The position numbers and the translations under genes are program-made. The notes under the pieces are model-generated. The model saw only the letters and a program-made list of their open reading frames with translations, made no database searches and was not told where the DNA came from. Source: Enterobacteriaceae bacterium RIT693 (GTDB lineage Bacteria > Pseudomonadota > Gammaproteobacteria > Enterobacterales > Enterobacteriaceae). Taken from it: 64,000 bases of DNA. This document shows positions 47,122-56,298 of the stretch, piece after piece. Position 1 is the first letter of the stretch. Each line of letters starts with the position of its first letter. Location of the stretch: positions 124,001 through 188,000 of the forward strand of contig WJYK01000008.1 of NCBI GenBank assembly GCA_009668225.1. The letters run 5' to 3'.

Positions 47122-47148
47122 AACCAGCCTGTTACGGCTGGTTTTTTT
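47122..47148 (+). terminator. Terminator of proL
   Basis: AACCAGCC (47122-47129), loop TGTTAC, GGCTGGTT (47136-47143), then a T-run to 47148. Confidence 0.95.
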
Positions 47149-47198
47149 GTGCCTTCATTTCCACTCTGTCATCCTGGCGGAGGTATCAGGGCAAGCGC

Positions 47199-48050
47199 TT
47201 ATTTGATCAAAAACTTAAGTCGATAAAGGGTCTCTTTAAGGCTTTTCTTTTCGTAGCGTTTAAACAGATCGAACCAGCGACTTTTCCCCAGATAATTCAG
47301 CTTAATCAGATCGGGGCGGAAGTGATAGCACATCAGGAATATCCCCTGATCGTCATCGACAATGTTATTATCCAGCGTCAGCTTCTGGCAACGGCACATC
47401 AGCGGGTAAAACTCCTGCCACTTTGCTTTCGATCCCACCAACGCACCGCCGATAACAAAGACGTGGTTGCCAATCATATAATCAAATACCGAGTTAACAG
47501 ACTTCGCCTTTAACCCTTTCTTGATGGTGAAGAAATGCATCTTGTTTTTATCAAAAGGCCAGGACCAGCGCTGAATGCCGTTGGTGGTCTCGGGGGTTCG
47601 GCAATAGCCAAAATCCACCCACGCCACGAGTTCGTCTTTCACAAGACCGAGGTCGATCGCTTTTTTGACAAAGAAGGCTTTTAAATTGCAGACCAGCACA
47701 TATTCAGGAGACCAGTATTCTGGATTGATTAGCTGCCGCGTCTCCAGCCGGGAACGGAAAGCTTCATCCTGTTGGATGCGGGCAATCCGTTTTTTAATGT
47801 GGGCAAACTTCTTGTTCACATCTATCACAATCACCGTTGTCGGCCTGTTCCCTCGAAGGGCCTCTACTTTCGGCTTCATATCGCTGCTGGTAAATACCAC
47901 CATGTTGTTATCCAGCTGCGCCAGGTTAGCAAAGTAGTTCAGATAGCGGTCCGTGGTACGTTCAAGATGAGGGGAAAACCCCTTATCGGCGGTCCACTGG
48001 CCCCTTCCGATATCAAAAAAAGCGGTCACGATTGTAATTGAAGAGTTCAT
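47199..48050 (-). CDS. YibB/HtrL-family glycosyltransferase
   Basis: A 283-residue protein of the HtrL/YibB (WlaTC-type) family, predicted glycosyltransferases linked to surface polysaccharide. Family landmarks: TIVTAFFDIGRGQW at the N-terminus, VVFTSSDMKP, ELVAWVDFGYCRTPET (acidic metal-binding-like motif), and DDDQGIFLMCYHFRPDLIKL. The acceptor sugar is unknown. Start ATG 48050 is chosen by similarity; ATGs at 48059, 48071, 48077 and 48080 are also in frame. It sits next to tRNA-Pro, is noticeably more AT-rich than its neighbours, and is isolated from any polysaccharide cluster here, consistent with acquisition. Confidence 0.85.
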   Translation of the reverse strand: MNSSITIVTAFFDIGRGQWTADKGFSPHLERTTDRYLNYFANLAQLDNNMVVFTSSDMKPKVEALRGNRPTTVIVIDVNKKFAHIKKRIARIQQDEAFRSRLETRQLINPEYWSPEYVLVCNLKAFFVKKAIDLGLVKDELVAWVDFGYCRTPETTNGIQRWSWPFDKNKMHFFTIKKGLKAKSVNSVFDYMIGNHVFVIGGALVGSKAKWQEFYPLMCRCQKLTLDNNIVDDDQGIFLMCYHFRPDLIKLNYLGKSRWFDLFKRYEKKSLKETLYRLKFLIK

Positions 48051-48125
48051 AGCATCCATAACAGAGGTCATCGGCATCACCGCGACTATAACATAGCGTC
48101 GCGGTGAGACGTTGTTGATATCGGG

Positions 48126-49553
48126 TTACAGCAGGAACAGCGTAGCCAGGCCAAGGAAGATAAAGAACCCACCGGTGTCGGTGATCGCAGTGATCATCAC
48201 GCTTGATCCTACCGCCGGATCTTTCCCCAGCCGGGTCATCGTCATCGGAATAACAACGCCCATCAGTGCCGCGACAAGCAGGTTCAGGATCATTGCCAGC
48301 GTCATCACGCCCCCCATTGCCGGGTCGTCGTACAGCAGCCAGGTTATCGTCCCCATCACGCCGCCCCACACCAGGCCATTGATCAGCGCTACCCCTAATT
48401 CACGCAACATCAGGAACGAGATATTACCGGCCTGAATATGCTGCAGGGCTAGCGCCCGCACAATCATGGTGATGGTTTGGTTGCCGGTATTCCCACCAAT
48501 CCCTGCCACAATAGGCATCAGTGACGCCAGCGCCACCAGCTGGGAGATCGTGTGTTCAAACAGCCCTATCACGCGGGAAGCCACGAAGGCGGTACATAAA
48601 TTGATTGCCAGCCAGGCCCAACGAGTGCGAACGGCTTTGCTTACCGGCGCAAACACATCTTCTTCTGCGCTCAGGCCGCCCATACGGCGCAGATCGCTGT
48701 CGGTTTCCTCGTACACCACGTCGACGATCTCATCGACCGTTAAGCGCCCCATCAGCTTGCCGGCGCTGTCGATGACCGCCGCACTGATCAAGTCATCGCG
48801 TTCGAAGGTTCGCGCGGCTTTTTCATCATGATCTTCCGGGGCAAAGCAGGTTGGATTGTCATCCATCACCTTCAGTACCGGCGTCTGCGGCGGGTGCAAC
48901 AGGATAGCCGTCAGCTCCAGTTCTCCCAAAAGCGTTTTGTCCCGGCTGGTGACAAACAGTTTGTCGGTGTTTTGAGGAACCTTACCGCGAATACGCAGGT
49001 AACGCTGCACCACGGCAAGCGTGACGTCAGGACGCACGGTGATCACCTCAAAGTCCATGATCGCGCCGACGCTGTGCTTGTCGTAATGCAGGATCTGACG
49101 AACCTGAGTGCGCTCATTTTGCGGCATCGTCGCCAGCAGGCGCCCCACCAGATCGCGCGGCAGGTATTGTGCCAGGTAGATCTGGTCGTCAATATCCAGC
49201 GGTCGCAGCGCGTTAAGCAGCGCTTTGTCGCTCATATCCTCAATCAGGTCATCCCAAACCGTTTCTGAGGCCTCTACCAGCACGCTGCCGCGACGCTCTT
49301 CGGTAATAAGGCTCCACAGTGCTAAACGCTCTTCCGTTGGCAATGCTTCCAGGACATCGGCGAGATCCGGCGCGGGCAGTCGCCCTACCAGCGTCACTAT
49401 CTCGGCGATATCCTGCTCGGCGCTTTGCGTTTCAGCAAACGGCTCTTTGGCCAGAATGCCGCTGGCGACGGCTTTATTGGTCAGCAGGATCTGCAATATG
49501 CGCGCACGGTCCTGGTCGCGCTCTTTGGTGCTGTATTTTTGAATGGCTGTCAT
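48126..49553 (-). CDS. mgtE: MgtE-family magnesium transporter
   Basis: A 475-residue Mg2+ channel. The cytosolic N domain (ALPTEERLALWSLITEERRG) is followed by tandem CBS domains (about 140-265: HYDKHSVGAIMDFEVITVRP and KLMGRLTVDEIVDVVYEETD), a plug helix, then five transmembrane helices with GIGGNTGNQTITMIVRALAL and the pore Asp-containing segment ALMGVVIPMTMTRLGKDPAV. The CBS/N domains close the pore at high Mg2+. E. coli K-12 lacks an MgtE at this locus. Confidence 0.95.
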   Translation of the reverse strand: MTAIQKYSTKERDQDRARILQILLTNKAVASGILAKEPFAETQSAEQDIAEIVTLVGRLPAPDLADVLEALPTEERLALWSLITEERRGSVLVEASETVWDDLIEDMSDKALLNALRPLDIDDQIYLAQYLPRDLVGRLLATMPQNERTQVRQILHYDKHSVGAIMDFEVITVRPDVTLAVVQRYLRIRGKVPQNTDKLFVTSRDKTLLGELELTAILLHPPQTPVLKVMDDNPTCFAPEDHDEKAARTFERDDLISAAVIDSAGKLMGRLTVDEIVDVVYEETDSDLRRMGGLSAEEDVFAPVSKAVRTRWAWLAINLCTAFVASRVIGLFEHTISQLVALASLMPIVAGIGGNTGNQTITMIVRALALQHIQAGNISFLMLRELGVALINGLVWGGVMGTITWLLYDDPAMGGVMTLAMILNLLVAALMGVVIPMTMTRLGKDPAVGSSVMITAITDTGGFFIFLGLATLFLL

Positions 49554-49612
49554 AAATAAACTATTCCCTGGAAACGACGAGTTAGTTTATAGCGTGGGAA
49601 GATGAAGAAAAC

Positions 49613-49642
49613 AAAAAACCAGCCTTAATAGACTGGTTTTTT
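49613..49642 (-). terminator. Terminator after yojI
   Basis: AAAAAACCAG (49613-49622) and CTGGTTTTTT (49633-49642) form a stem with a T-run readable on either strand. It lies 24 bp past the yojI stop and just upstream of mgtE. Confidence 0.85.
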
Positions 49643-49666
49643 TTATTTTTCTTAGACGAGGCTAAC

Positions 49667-51313
49667 CTAATGACCCGTTCGTGCCACCGCATCACGCGAA
49701 GCCTGTTCACGTTCGTGGCCCGTTAATTCACCCAGCTGGCCCTGCCGCATCTCCAGCAGGCGATCGGCATGAATGAAATAGTGATCGTCATGGCTGATGG
49801 CAAACACCGTTTTCCCCATCTGCTGCATTAACGGCAACAGGACCTGGTAAAACTCACGTCGGAAATGCGGATCCTGGTCTGCCGCCCACTCATCCAGCAG
49901 AATAATGTCTCGCTCCTCCGCCAGCGCCAGCAACAGCGCCACGCGCTTACGCTGGCCCTTCGAAAGCTTGAGATTAAGGATTGTGCCGTTTTCCAGCTCA
50001 AGCTTATTGCTCATTTTCAGGCGATCCAGCCAGCTGCTGACCAGCTCCGGGTTGGCCTGCTTACCCTGCGGCCCAAGTAAACGTTCAAACAGCCATACGT
50101 CGGTAAACACCGCCGAGAAAAGCTTACGATAGTCATCCTGCATTTCGGTATCTATTTTTTTACCATCAAGGTAGATAGCCCCGCTCACAGGTTGGTAAAG
50201 CCCTGTCAACAGCATAGCCAACGTGGATTTTCCGCTGCCGTTTCCACCAATCAGGAACAGCAGTTCACCTCGTTTGATGGTGAGGTTGAGCGGGCCCACG
50301 CTAAAGCTATTGTCGCCATACTGGAACACGACATCACGCATCTCAAGCTGCTGCCAGTTCCCGGCTTCCTTCGAACGAGCGAACCCGGCATCATAAGGCG
50401 CAAGCTGGAACTTGTTCAGTTTATTGAAGGCGACCTGGGCGCTTAACAGCGTCGGCAGCGCGCCAACGGCAGAAAGAAGTGGTGTACGCAGGAATAGCAG
50501 CGTTAAGGAGAAAGTTGCCGCCACGTTGGTGTCAGACCAGCCAAGACTGTTTGCCATATAAAACACCAGGCCAATTGCGCCCAGCATCATGATATTTGAC
50601 CAGTTTACAGCGCTAAGATGGAACGTATCCGCGCGGATGATATGGTTACGGTATTCGGCGGCATGCGGAGTATAGGTGTCTTCATAGACTCGCTCGGCAC
50701 GCTCGCGGTTTAAAGCAAGCTCCTTTCGCCCCTCAATCACGCTCTGATAGTCGTTATAGAGTTTATCTTCGATTTCACGCAGCTGGGCCATATGCTTGTA
50801 AACCCGCGCCACCAGCAGGTATCCCCCCACAATGGTTATCACCAGCCACACGGTGGTGACGCCCAGCATTTTCGGCGACAGCCAGGCCAGGTAGGCCGCC
50901 GAGCCAATCGCCAGAATAATACCCTGCACCAGCTCAGGCAGGCGCACAAAGGCGATAGTAATATTACGGACATCGCTGGTTAACCCCGCCAGCAGTGCCG
51001 CGCTGCCGAGTTGATCCACCCGCTCTACATCGGTATCCATCAGGCGCTTGATAAACTCGCCACGCAGGCGAAAGACAAAATGGTGACCGAGCGTGGTTAA
51101 CGCGAGCTGAGAACCGAGCGTCACGGCCATCAACAGTAAGAGTAAGCCCAAAAATTCCGGTAGGACCGCCAATGTGAGATCGGGAGTCTCAATCAAACGC
51201 TGGTTAATAAAGGCGATAAGACCAATTCCCAACGCTGCACTTGCCAGGCTTAACGCCATGACCATCATAAAAGGCCAGCGATACTGGCGGTAGACCACAC
51301 GTAGCAGTTCCAT
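49667..51313 (-). CDS. yojI: YojI, ABC exporter (peptide/microcin efflux)
   Basis: A 548-residue half-transporter with a fused six-helix membrane domain and C-terminal ATPase; in E. coli (547) it exports microcin J25 with TolC and L-cysteine. Membrane domain about 1-310, with [20 protein letters not shown]; ATPase with Walker [10 protein letters not shown] near 357, a non-canonical signature [14 protein letters not shown], and Walker [16 protein letters not shown] 51313 ([15 protein letters not shown]) agrees with E. coli; the frame extends 18 codons upstream. Confidence 0.96.
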   Translation of the reverse strand: MELLRVVYRQYRWPFMMVMALSLASAALGIGLIAFINQRLIETPDLTLAVLPEFLGLLLLLMAVTLGSQLALTTLGHHFVFRLRGEFIKRLMDTDVERVDQLGSAALLAGLTSDVRNITIAFVRLPELVQGIILAIGSAAYLAWLSPKMLGVTTVWLVITIVGGYLLVARVYKHMAQLREIEDKLYNDYQSVIEGRKELALNRERAERVYEDTYTPHAAEYRNHIIRADTFHLSAVNWSNIMMLGAIGLVFYMANSLGWSDTNVAATFSLTLLFLRTPLLSAVGALPTLLSAQVAFNKLNKFQLAPYDAGFARSKEAGNWQQLEMRDVVFQYGDNSFSVGPLNLTIKRGELLFLIGGNGSGKSTLAMLLTGLYQPVSGAIYLDGKKIDTEMQDDYRKLFSAVFTDVWLFERLLGPQGKQANPELVSSWLDRLKMSNKLELENGTILNLKLSKGQRKRVALLLALAEERDIILLDEWAADQDPHFRREFYQVLLPLMQQMGKTVFAISHDDHYFIHADRLLEMRQGQLGELTGHEREQASRDAVARTGH

Positions 51314-51396
51314 AGTTCCATACCTGCAAAACAAAACAGCGAGCAGTTTAAACAGCTCGCCGGTCACAGCAAGAATAATTCTTATTTTTATTTGTA

Positions 51397-52038
51397 TTAT
51401 GAGGCTTTACGGAAGGTCAGGTTGTAGCGGAACTGGTCGGTCAGCGGATGAAAACCGGGTTTGAGGGGTAAAATGCCGTGGTAGAAAAGTCGGGATACCC
51501 CACCCCACACCACAACGTCACCATGCTCAAGCATCACACGCTTCAGCGGACCGCTACGCTTAAGGCCGCCGAATTGAAAAATGGCAGGTAATCCAAGCGA
51601 AACAGAGACAATCGGCTGGCGCAGATTAGGCTCGTCTTTATCCTGGTGAAGAGAAAGTTTTGTCCCCTGCGCGTAGCGGTTTATCAGGCAGGCGTCAGGT
51701 TCAAAATCAGGATAACCCGCCGCCACGGAGGCCCGGGCGCAAACAGCGTTAAACTCGGTAGGTATTTGAGGCCAATGTTTGCCGGTAAGTGAGTCCTGCG
51801 GTGAGTAGACATAACCGTGCTGATTCGTGCTCCAGCCCAGCATACCGCAGTTAGTCATCGCCACCGACATAGTATGCCCCCCTGGCGTCACCATATGGCG
51901 AAAAGGCGCCTGCCGGGCCAGTCGATGAACGGCAGCCATCAGCGTCGGGGCTTCTTCACGGGCGAAGCGCCGCAAAATAATCGCGCCCTCGGCAAGAGGC
52001 TCTTCCCAGGGAGCCTCGTCGGCGAACAGATCCAGCAT
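51397..52038 (-). CDS. alkB: AlkB, oxidative DNA/RNA demethylase
   Basis: AlkB is an Fe(II)/2-oxoglutarate dioxygenase that removes 1-methyladenine and 3-methylcytosine lesions. The 213 residues match E. coli AlkB (216). The iron triad is in LSLHQDKDE (HxD) and [10 protein letters not shown], and 2-oxoglutarate contacts are in [16 protein letters not shown] 52038 shares one base with the ada stop codon (TAATG), so the two are translationally coupled as in the E. coli ada-alkB operon. Confidence 0.97.
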   Translation of the reverse strand: MLDLFADEAPWEEPLAEGAIILRRFAREEAPTLMAAVHRLARQAPFRHMVTPGGHTMSVAMTNCGMLGWSTNQHGYVYSPQDSLTGKHWPQIPTEFNAVCARASVAAGYPDFEPDACLINRYAQGTKLSLHQDKDEPNLRQPIVSVSLGLPAIFQFGGLKRSGPLKRVMLEHGDVVVWGGVSRLFYHGILPLKPGFHPLTDQFRYNLTFRKAS

Positions 52039-53108
52039 TATTCCCCCTGTCTTCGCGTTTCGTTTTCCAGTAGCTGGCGTTTGCGCTCCACGCCCCAGCG
52101 GTAACCAGACAGGCCGCCGTCACTGCGAATCACGCGGTGGCACGGAATGGCGACCGCCAGGGTGTTAGCCGCACATGCACCGGCCACAGCGCGAACGGCA
52201 GCGGGCTTACCAATGCGCTCGGCCAGCTCACTGTAGCTCACCGTTACGCCAGGCGGAATGGCGCGTAATGCCTGCCAAACCTGCTGCTGAAAAGCCGTGC
52301 CTCGAATATCCAGCGGCAGCGTAAACTCAGCCGTTGGCGACTCAATAAAGCTAACAACCTGCGCCACCCGGGAGGCAAATGCCTCATTGCCGGGCGTAAG
52401 CTGCGAACGCGGAAACTCACTTTCCAGTTCATCTATCAGTGCCTCGGCGTTCTCACCTAACAAAATGGCGCAAATTCCACGTTCGCTTTCTGCTACCAGG
52501 AATTCACCCAGTAGGCATGAGCCGACCACGAACTGCACGTGAGCACGAGCGCCTCCCTGCCGGTATTGGCTCGCCGTCATGCCAAGCGTCTCATCAGCCT
52601 GATGGTAGAACGCGCTGCCGGACTGAAAACCTGCATCAAAAATAGCCTTTGTTACCTCTGTTCCCTGCGCGAGCGCGTCACGCAGCCGACGAGCACGATG
52701 CGCTTTTTGCCATTCGTTCGGCGTTAAGCCGGTGACGCTTTTGAACAGTCGATGAAAGTGAAAGCTGCTCATGGCAACCTGCCCTGCCAGCTCATCAAGC
52801 GTGAGAGGTGAATCGCTGGCTTCAATAATGCGACAGGCCTCTTCAATACGCGCAACCCGTTGAAGCTCGGGGGCCAGTTTGTCTGGCTGACAGCGTTTAC
52901 AGGCCCGAAAACCAGCGTTCTGCGCCGCTTTTGGCGTATCGTAGAAGGCGGTATTTTCACGCAGTGGGCGGCGTGCGCGGCAGGATGGCCGGCAAAATAT
53001 ACCGGTCGTTTTGACGGCAAAGACAAACGTCCCGTCGGCGAGAGCATCACGCTGTTCAACCGCCTGCCAGCGCTGCTGCTCCGTGATAAACCCGTGTGGC
53101 TGTTTCAT
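52038..53108 (-). CDS. ada: Ada, methyltransferase and adaptive-response activator
   Basis: Ada repairs methylphosphotriesters and O6-methylguanine by transferring the methyl group to its own cysteines, and in methylated form activates ada-alkB, alkA and aidB. The 356 residues hold the zinc domain with methyl-acceptor cysteine in GIFCRPSCRARRP and Cys pair RACKRCQPD, an AraC-type helix-turn-helix region (LDELAGQVAMSSFHFHRLFK), and the C-terminal methyltransferase with acceptor Cys in VAIPCHRVIRSDG. First gene of ada-alkB. Confidence 0.97.
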   Translation of the reverse strand: MKQPHGFITEQQRWQAVEQRDALADGTFVFAVKTTGIFCRPSCRARRPLRENTAFYDTPKAAQNAGFRACKRCQPDKLAPELQRVARIEEACRIIEASDSPLTLDELAGQVAMSSFHFHRLFKSVTGLTPNEWQKAHRARRLRDALAQGTEVTKAIFDAGFQSGSAFYHQADETLGMTASQYRQGGARAHVQFVVGSCLLGEFLVAESERGICAILLGENAEALIDELESEFPRSQLTPGNEAFASRVAQVVSFIESPTAEFTLPLDIRGTAFQQQVWQALRAIPPGVTVSYSELAERIGKPAAVRAVAGACAANTLAVAIPCHRVIRSDGGLSGYRWGVERKRQLLENETRRQGE

Positions 53109-53174
53109 GGTTGCGACCTCATGCTTATCTTAACGATACCATCATGGCAGCCTCGGCCGGATGAAAAACTCGGG

Positions 53175-53190
53175 TTCTTGCTTTTTAATT
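53175..53190 (-). promoter_or_regulatory. Ada-box-like site overlapping the end of apbE
   Basis: On the reverse strand the sequence reads AATTAAAAAGCAAGAA, in the setting GCGAAAAAAATTAAA. E. coli ada has AATTAAAGCGCAAGA in the same setting. The AAAGCGCA core is changed to AAAAAGCA, and the site overlaps the apbE stop codon. Position, 67-82 bp before ada, fits an activator site; binding by Ada is inferred. Confidence 0.55.
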
Positions 53191-54231
53191 TTTTTCGCCG
53201 ATCAGGAAGGTTTTGAACTGCGGCGACATCCAGCTTCGGAATCCGTCCCCTTCTTTGCTGATTAGGTAAACGGCCAGGCCTTCTTTCTCCGCAACCTGTT
53301 TGGCTTTTTCTTCCCCCAGTACCATCAGGCCAGTGTCCCAGCCGTCCGCCTCCATCGCCGTGGGAGCGATGACCGTTGCCGAGACGAGCTTGTGCTCGAT
53401 AGGCCGCCCGGTTTGCGGGTTAATGATGTGTGAGATGCGCTTCCCATCGAGCTCATAATAGTTGCGGTAACTGCCTGAAGTACTGATGCCGTGACCGTTG
53501 ATATCCACCATCGCCTGCACGGCATTTTCCCTGTCCGTTGGCTTCTGAATGGCCACTCGCCAGGCTTTCCCCGCCGGATTAGTCCCTCGAGTGGTCACTG
53601 CACCACCGACAGAAACGAGATAACGGCTAATACCATTTTGCTCCATCAGGCGGGCAAGATGATCGGCCGCGTAGCCTTCACCGATAGTCGACAGATCGAC
53701 ATACAGCCCGGGAAGATCCTTTTGCAGCCACTGCTGCCCGGCAGCATTCACCACCTTCAGATGCTGCAGACCCGTCAGCGCCTTCGCCGCATCGATTTGC
53801 GCCTGGTTTGGCGTGTGCAGGGGCTGCTTATCTGGCCCAAACCCCCACAAATTAACCAGCGGTCCAACCGTGATGTCCATGGCACCCGCGGTTTTTGCAC
53901 CGATGCGCAGCGCCATGGTGACGATATCGCTCATCGCCTCGCTTACCGGATACGGCTCAGTGCTGACTGACTGGTTAAAGAGGGAGAGTGCCGAATCCTT
54001 TTTCCAGGTCGACATCAATCTGTCATCGCCATCCAACTGATCCTGAATTTTTTTCTGCAGCACGGATTTTTGTGCAGCATCCACGTCGGCCAGGCTAACA
54101 CGCCAGTAAGTCCCCATGGTTTTGCCTTCCAGCACCAGCGCCTTTGCGGCGCTGTTTTGAGCGTTATCGCACCCTGCCAGGGCTAAAAGAGCTACGGCAA
54201 AGCAGCCGCGACGAATAAGGCGTAAATCCAT
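53185..54231 (-). CDS. apbE: ApbE, FMN transferase
   Basis: ApbE is a periplasmic, membrane-anchored Mg-dependent flavin transferase that attaches FMN to Thr residues of NqrC/RnfG-type proteins. The 348 residues match E. coli (351). Lipobox LALAGC places the lipid Cys near residue 18. Conserved stretches: EGKTMGTYWRVSLADV, DSALSLFNQS, KTAGAMDITVGPLVNLWGFG, YVDLSTIGEGYAADHLA, and DGWDTGLMVLG with metal-binding Asp. ATG 54231 gives MDLRLIRRGCFAV. Confidence 0.96.
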   Translation of the reverse strand: MDLRLIRRGCFAVALLALAGCDNAQNSAAKALVLEGKTMGTYWRVSLADVDAAQKSVLQKKIQDQLDGDDRLMSTWKKDSALSLFNQSVSTEPYPVSEAMSDIVTMALRIGAKTAGAMDITVGPLVNLWGFGPDKQPLHTPNQAQIDAAKALTGLQHLKVVNAAGQQWLQKDLPGLYVDLSTIGEGYAADHLARLMEQNGISRYLVSVGGAVTTRGTNPAGKAWRVAIQKPTDRENAVQAMVDINGHGISTSGSYRNYYELDGKRISHIINPQTGRPIEHKLVSATVIAPTAMEADGWDTGLMVLGEEKAKQVAEKEGLAVYLISKEGDGFRSWMSPQFKTFLIGEKN

Positions 54232-54320
54232 GGTGTTGTTCTCCAGTTTCGGGAGCATAAGGGTACAGCAAATGAGACGAAGAGATGAGGTAACCGGCGG
54301 GTCATTGAGGGTTAAGACAT

Positions 54321-54345
54321 AAAAAAGGCGCCTTGCGGCGCCTTT
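54321..54345 (-). terminator. Terminator of ompC
   Basis: AAAGGCGCC (54324-54332), loop TTGC, GGCGCCTTT (54337-54345); the reverse strand ends in T6. It begins 17 bp after the ompC stop. Confidence 0.93.
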
Positions 54346-54361
54346 ATCAGCTTGAGCGGAA

Positions 54362-55462
54362 TTAGAACTGGTAAACCAGACCTACACCCACGATGTCATC
54401 GGTACCGATGCCAGCAGCCTGAGTGAATTCATTTTTGTCCAGCAGGTTGATTTTGTAGTCAACGTAGGTGGACATGTTTTTGTTGAAGTAGTAAGTCGCG
54501 CCAACATCAACATATTTCAGCAGATCCTGGTCGCCGTAGCCGTTTTCCAGGTTCTTACCTTTAGACTGCAGGTAAGCAACGGATGGACGCAGACCGAAGT
54601 CGAACTGGTACTGAGCAACAACTTCGAAGTTCTGTGCTTTGTTAGCAAAGCCCAGGTTACCAGCGCGAGTTGCGTTGTAGGTCTGGGTGTACTGCGTTGC
54701 CAGGTAGATGTTGTTCGCGTCATATTTCAGGCCGCCGGTGTAGGTGGTTGCATCGTCACCATGGCCGAGCAAGCCAGCAGTATTGTTCTGCTCAGTAGTA
54801 CGTTTGGAGCTGGAGATAGCAGAACCCACGCTGAAGCCTTCACCCAGAGCATAAGTCAGGGAGCCACCGAAGCCGTCACCGTTCTGTTTCAGCACGTTAC
54901 GACCATTGTTGGTAGAACCTTCGCCGCTCTGGCTACCGTTTTTACCCTGATACTGCAGAGCAAAGTTCAGGCCATCAACCAGACCGAAGAAGTCGGTGTT
55001 ACGGTAGGTGGCAACGCCGTTAGCACGCTGCTGCAGGAAGTTGTCAGAACCGTAAGTGTCACCGCCGAACTCTGGCAGAACGTCAGTCCAGGAAGTCACG
55101 TCGTAAACAACGCCGTAGTTACGACCGTAGTCGAAAGAACCCGCCTGGCCGAATTTCAGACCGGCAAATGCCAGACGAGTCCATGCCTGGTTGCCAGAAG
55201 ATTCAGTGTTGTTCGCCTGAACGTTGTATTCCCACTGGCCGTAACCGGTCAGCTGGTCATTGATCTGGGTTTCGCCTTTGAAGCCGAAACGAACGTAAGT
55301 CTGGTCGCCGTCAGCACTTTTGTCGTTAGAGAAATAGTGCAGACCATCAACTTTACCGTACAGGTCTAATTTGTTGCCGTCTTTGTTATAAATTTCGGCT
55401 GCATTTGCAGCGCCTGCTACCAGCAGAGCCGGTACCAGAAGGGATAGTGCTTTAACTTTCAT
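54362..55462 (-). CDS. ompC: Outer-membrane porin OmpC
   Basis: A 366-residue general porin, a trimer of 16-stranded barrels. The signal peptide is [19 protein letters not shown] to Ala21 ([12 protein letters not shown]). The constriction loop L3 is marked by [20 protein letters not shown], and the C-terminus [11 protein letters not shown] carries the terminal Phe needed for BAM assembly. Loops differ from E. coli (for example [12 protein letters not shown]), as expected for phage- and colicin-exposed parts. The OmpR-box region lies upstream, and micF is divergent, which identifies it as ompC rather than ompF. Confidence 0.96.
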   Translation of the reverse strand: MKVKALSLLVPALLVAGAANAAEIYNKDGNKLDLYGKVDGLHYFSNDKSADGDQTYVRFGFKGETQINDQLTGYGQWEYNVQANNTESSGNQAWTRLAFAGLKFGQAGSFDYGRNYGVVYDVTSWTDVLPEFGGDTYGSDNFLQQRANGVATYRNTDFFGLVDGLNFALQYQGKNGSQSGEGSTNNGRNVLKQNGDGFGGSLTYALGEGFSVGSAISSSKRTTEQNNTAGLLGHGDDATTYTGGLKYDANNIYLATQYTQTYNATRAGNLGFANKAQNFEVVAQYQFDFGLRPSVAYLQSKGKNLENGYGDQDLLKYVDVGATYYFNKNMSTYVDYKINLLDKNEFTQAAGIGTDDIVGVGLVYQF

Positions 55463-55574
55463 CTTATTAACCCTCTGTTATATGCCTTATTTTATTTACC
55501 ACTGCTTACTGATTAACCCTCTAATCAGTCGGCAAATTCATTGTCCAAAACAAATACCGAATAATCCAACGAGA

Positions 55575-55632
55575 ATATGATACGAAAACTATATAGATGT
55601 TTCATTTGTCTATATAGATGTATCAAAATGTA
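55575..55632 (-). promoter_or_regulatory. ompC promoter with OmpR boxes
   Basis: On the reverse strand TACATTTTGATACATCTA (complement of 55615-55632) resembles the E. coli ompC C1 OmpR site, followed by CAAATGAAACATCTA (complement of 55594-55608), a C2-like site. ATCATATTC near 55575-55583 is in the place of the E. coli -10. EnvZ-OmpR control is inferred from this match. Confidence 0.75.
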
Positions 55633-55790
55633 TATAACAGGGAACTTTTTTTAGCACGAATAGCTAAAAATATAAGCATGAATAATCAAAAAATAATAAC
55701 AAAACATCAAAATCAATGACTTATGCTTAAATAAAAAAAGTAGCACTGAATGATAATTTTTTTCTCACTTTCGGAGATAAAATCATTATC

Positions 55791-55883
55791 GCTATCATCA
55801 TTAACTTTATTTATTACCGTCATTCGAATCTGAATGTCCGTTTACCCCTATTAATACCGGATGCATGCATCCGGTTTTTTTTT
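55791..55883 (+). ncRNA. micF: MicF antisense RNA
   Basis: The 93-nt sequence begins GCTATCATCATTAACTTTAT, continues TTATTACCGTCATTC and ends with terminator CCGGATGC..GCATCCGG plus a T9 run (55875-55883), matching E. coli micF. MicF pairs with ompF mRNA through its 5' end, with Hfq, and blocks translation. CATTAT at 55783-55788 is the likely -10. It is divergent from ompC, as in E. coli. Confidence 0.95.
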
Positions 55884-56298
55884 ACCATTCTTTACACAAC
55901 TTTAATATCCTTGTGCTACCGATGAAATTTGTAACGTCTGTTAATTAATCGATCTGCTTTTTTTCTTCATATTTCATATCGAATGCGGATTTTTCTTAAA
56001 AAAATATATCCCCCAGACCCAACATGCCAGCCTTCATTATTTGTACAAATCTTCTTCAGCTGTACAAATTACCTACAAGACTTAACGCAAATCCTTATTT
56101 AAGGATTTATCCTAATAATCAGTTACCTGAAAAACACCTGAGAACCCCCTATACTGCGTCAGACTGCTGACGGCACCGCCAGATAAAGGTATTCTTAGCG
56201 TCGGCAGGCGTGAATACGCTAAAGCCAAACGGTCCCCCGAGCGGGTTGACCCTCTATCATCCAGGATTGGCGAGGCTTCGCCGGGTTACATACATACA
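55884..56298. promoter_or_regulatory. micF-rcsD intergenic region
   Basis: About 415 bp, AT-rich until 56150 and then GC-richer. It contains a direct repeat TTGTACAAAT (56041-56050) and TGTACAAAT (56061-56069), 19-20 bp apart. CCCCCGAGCGGGTTGACC near 56233 may form a small stem. It must hold the rcsD(B) promoter. No reading frame or known RNA was recognised. Confidence 0.45.
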
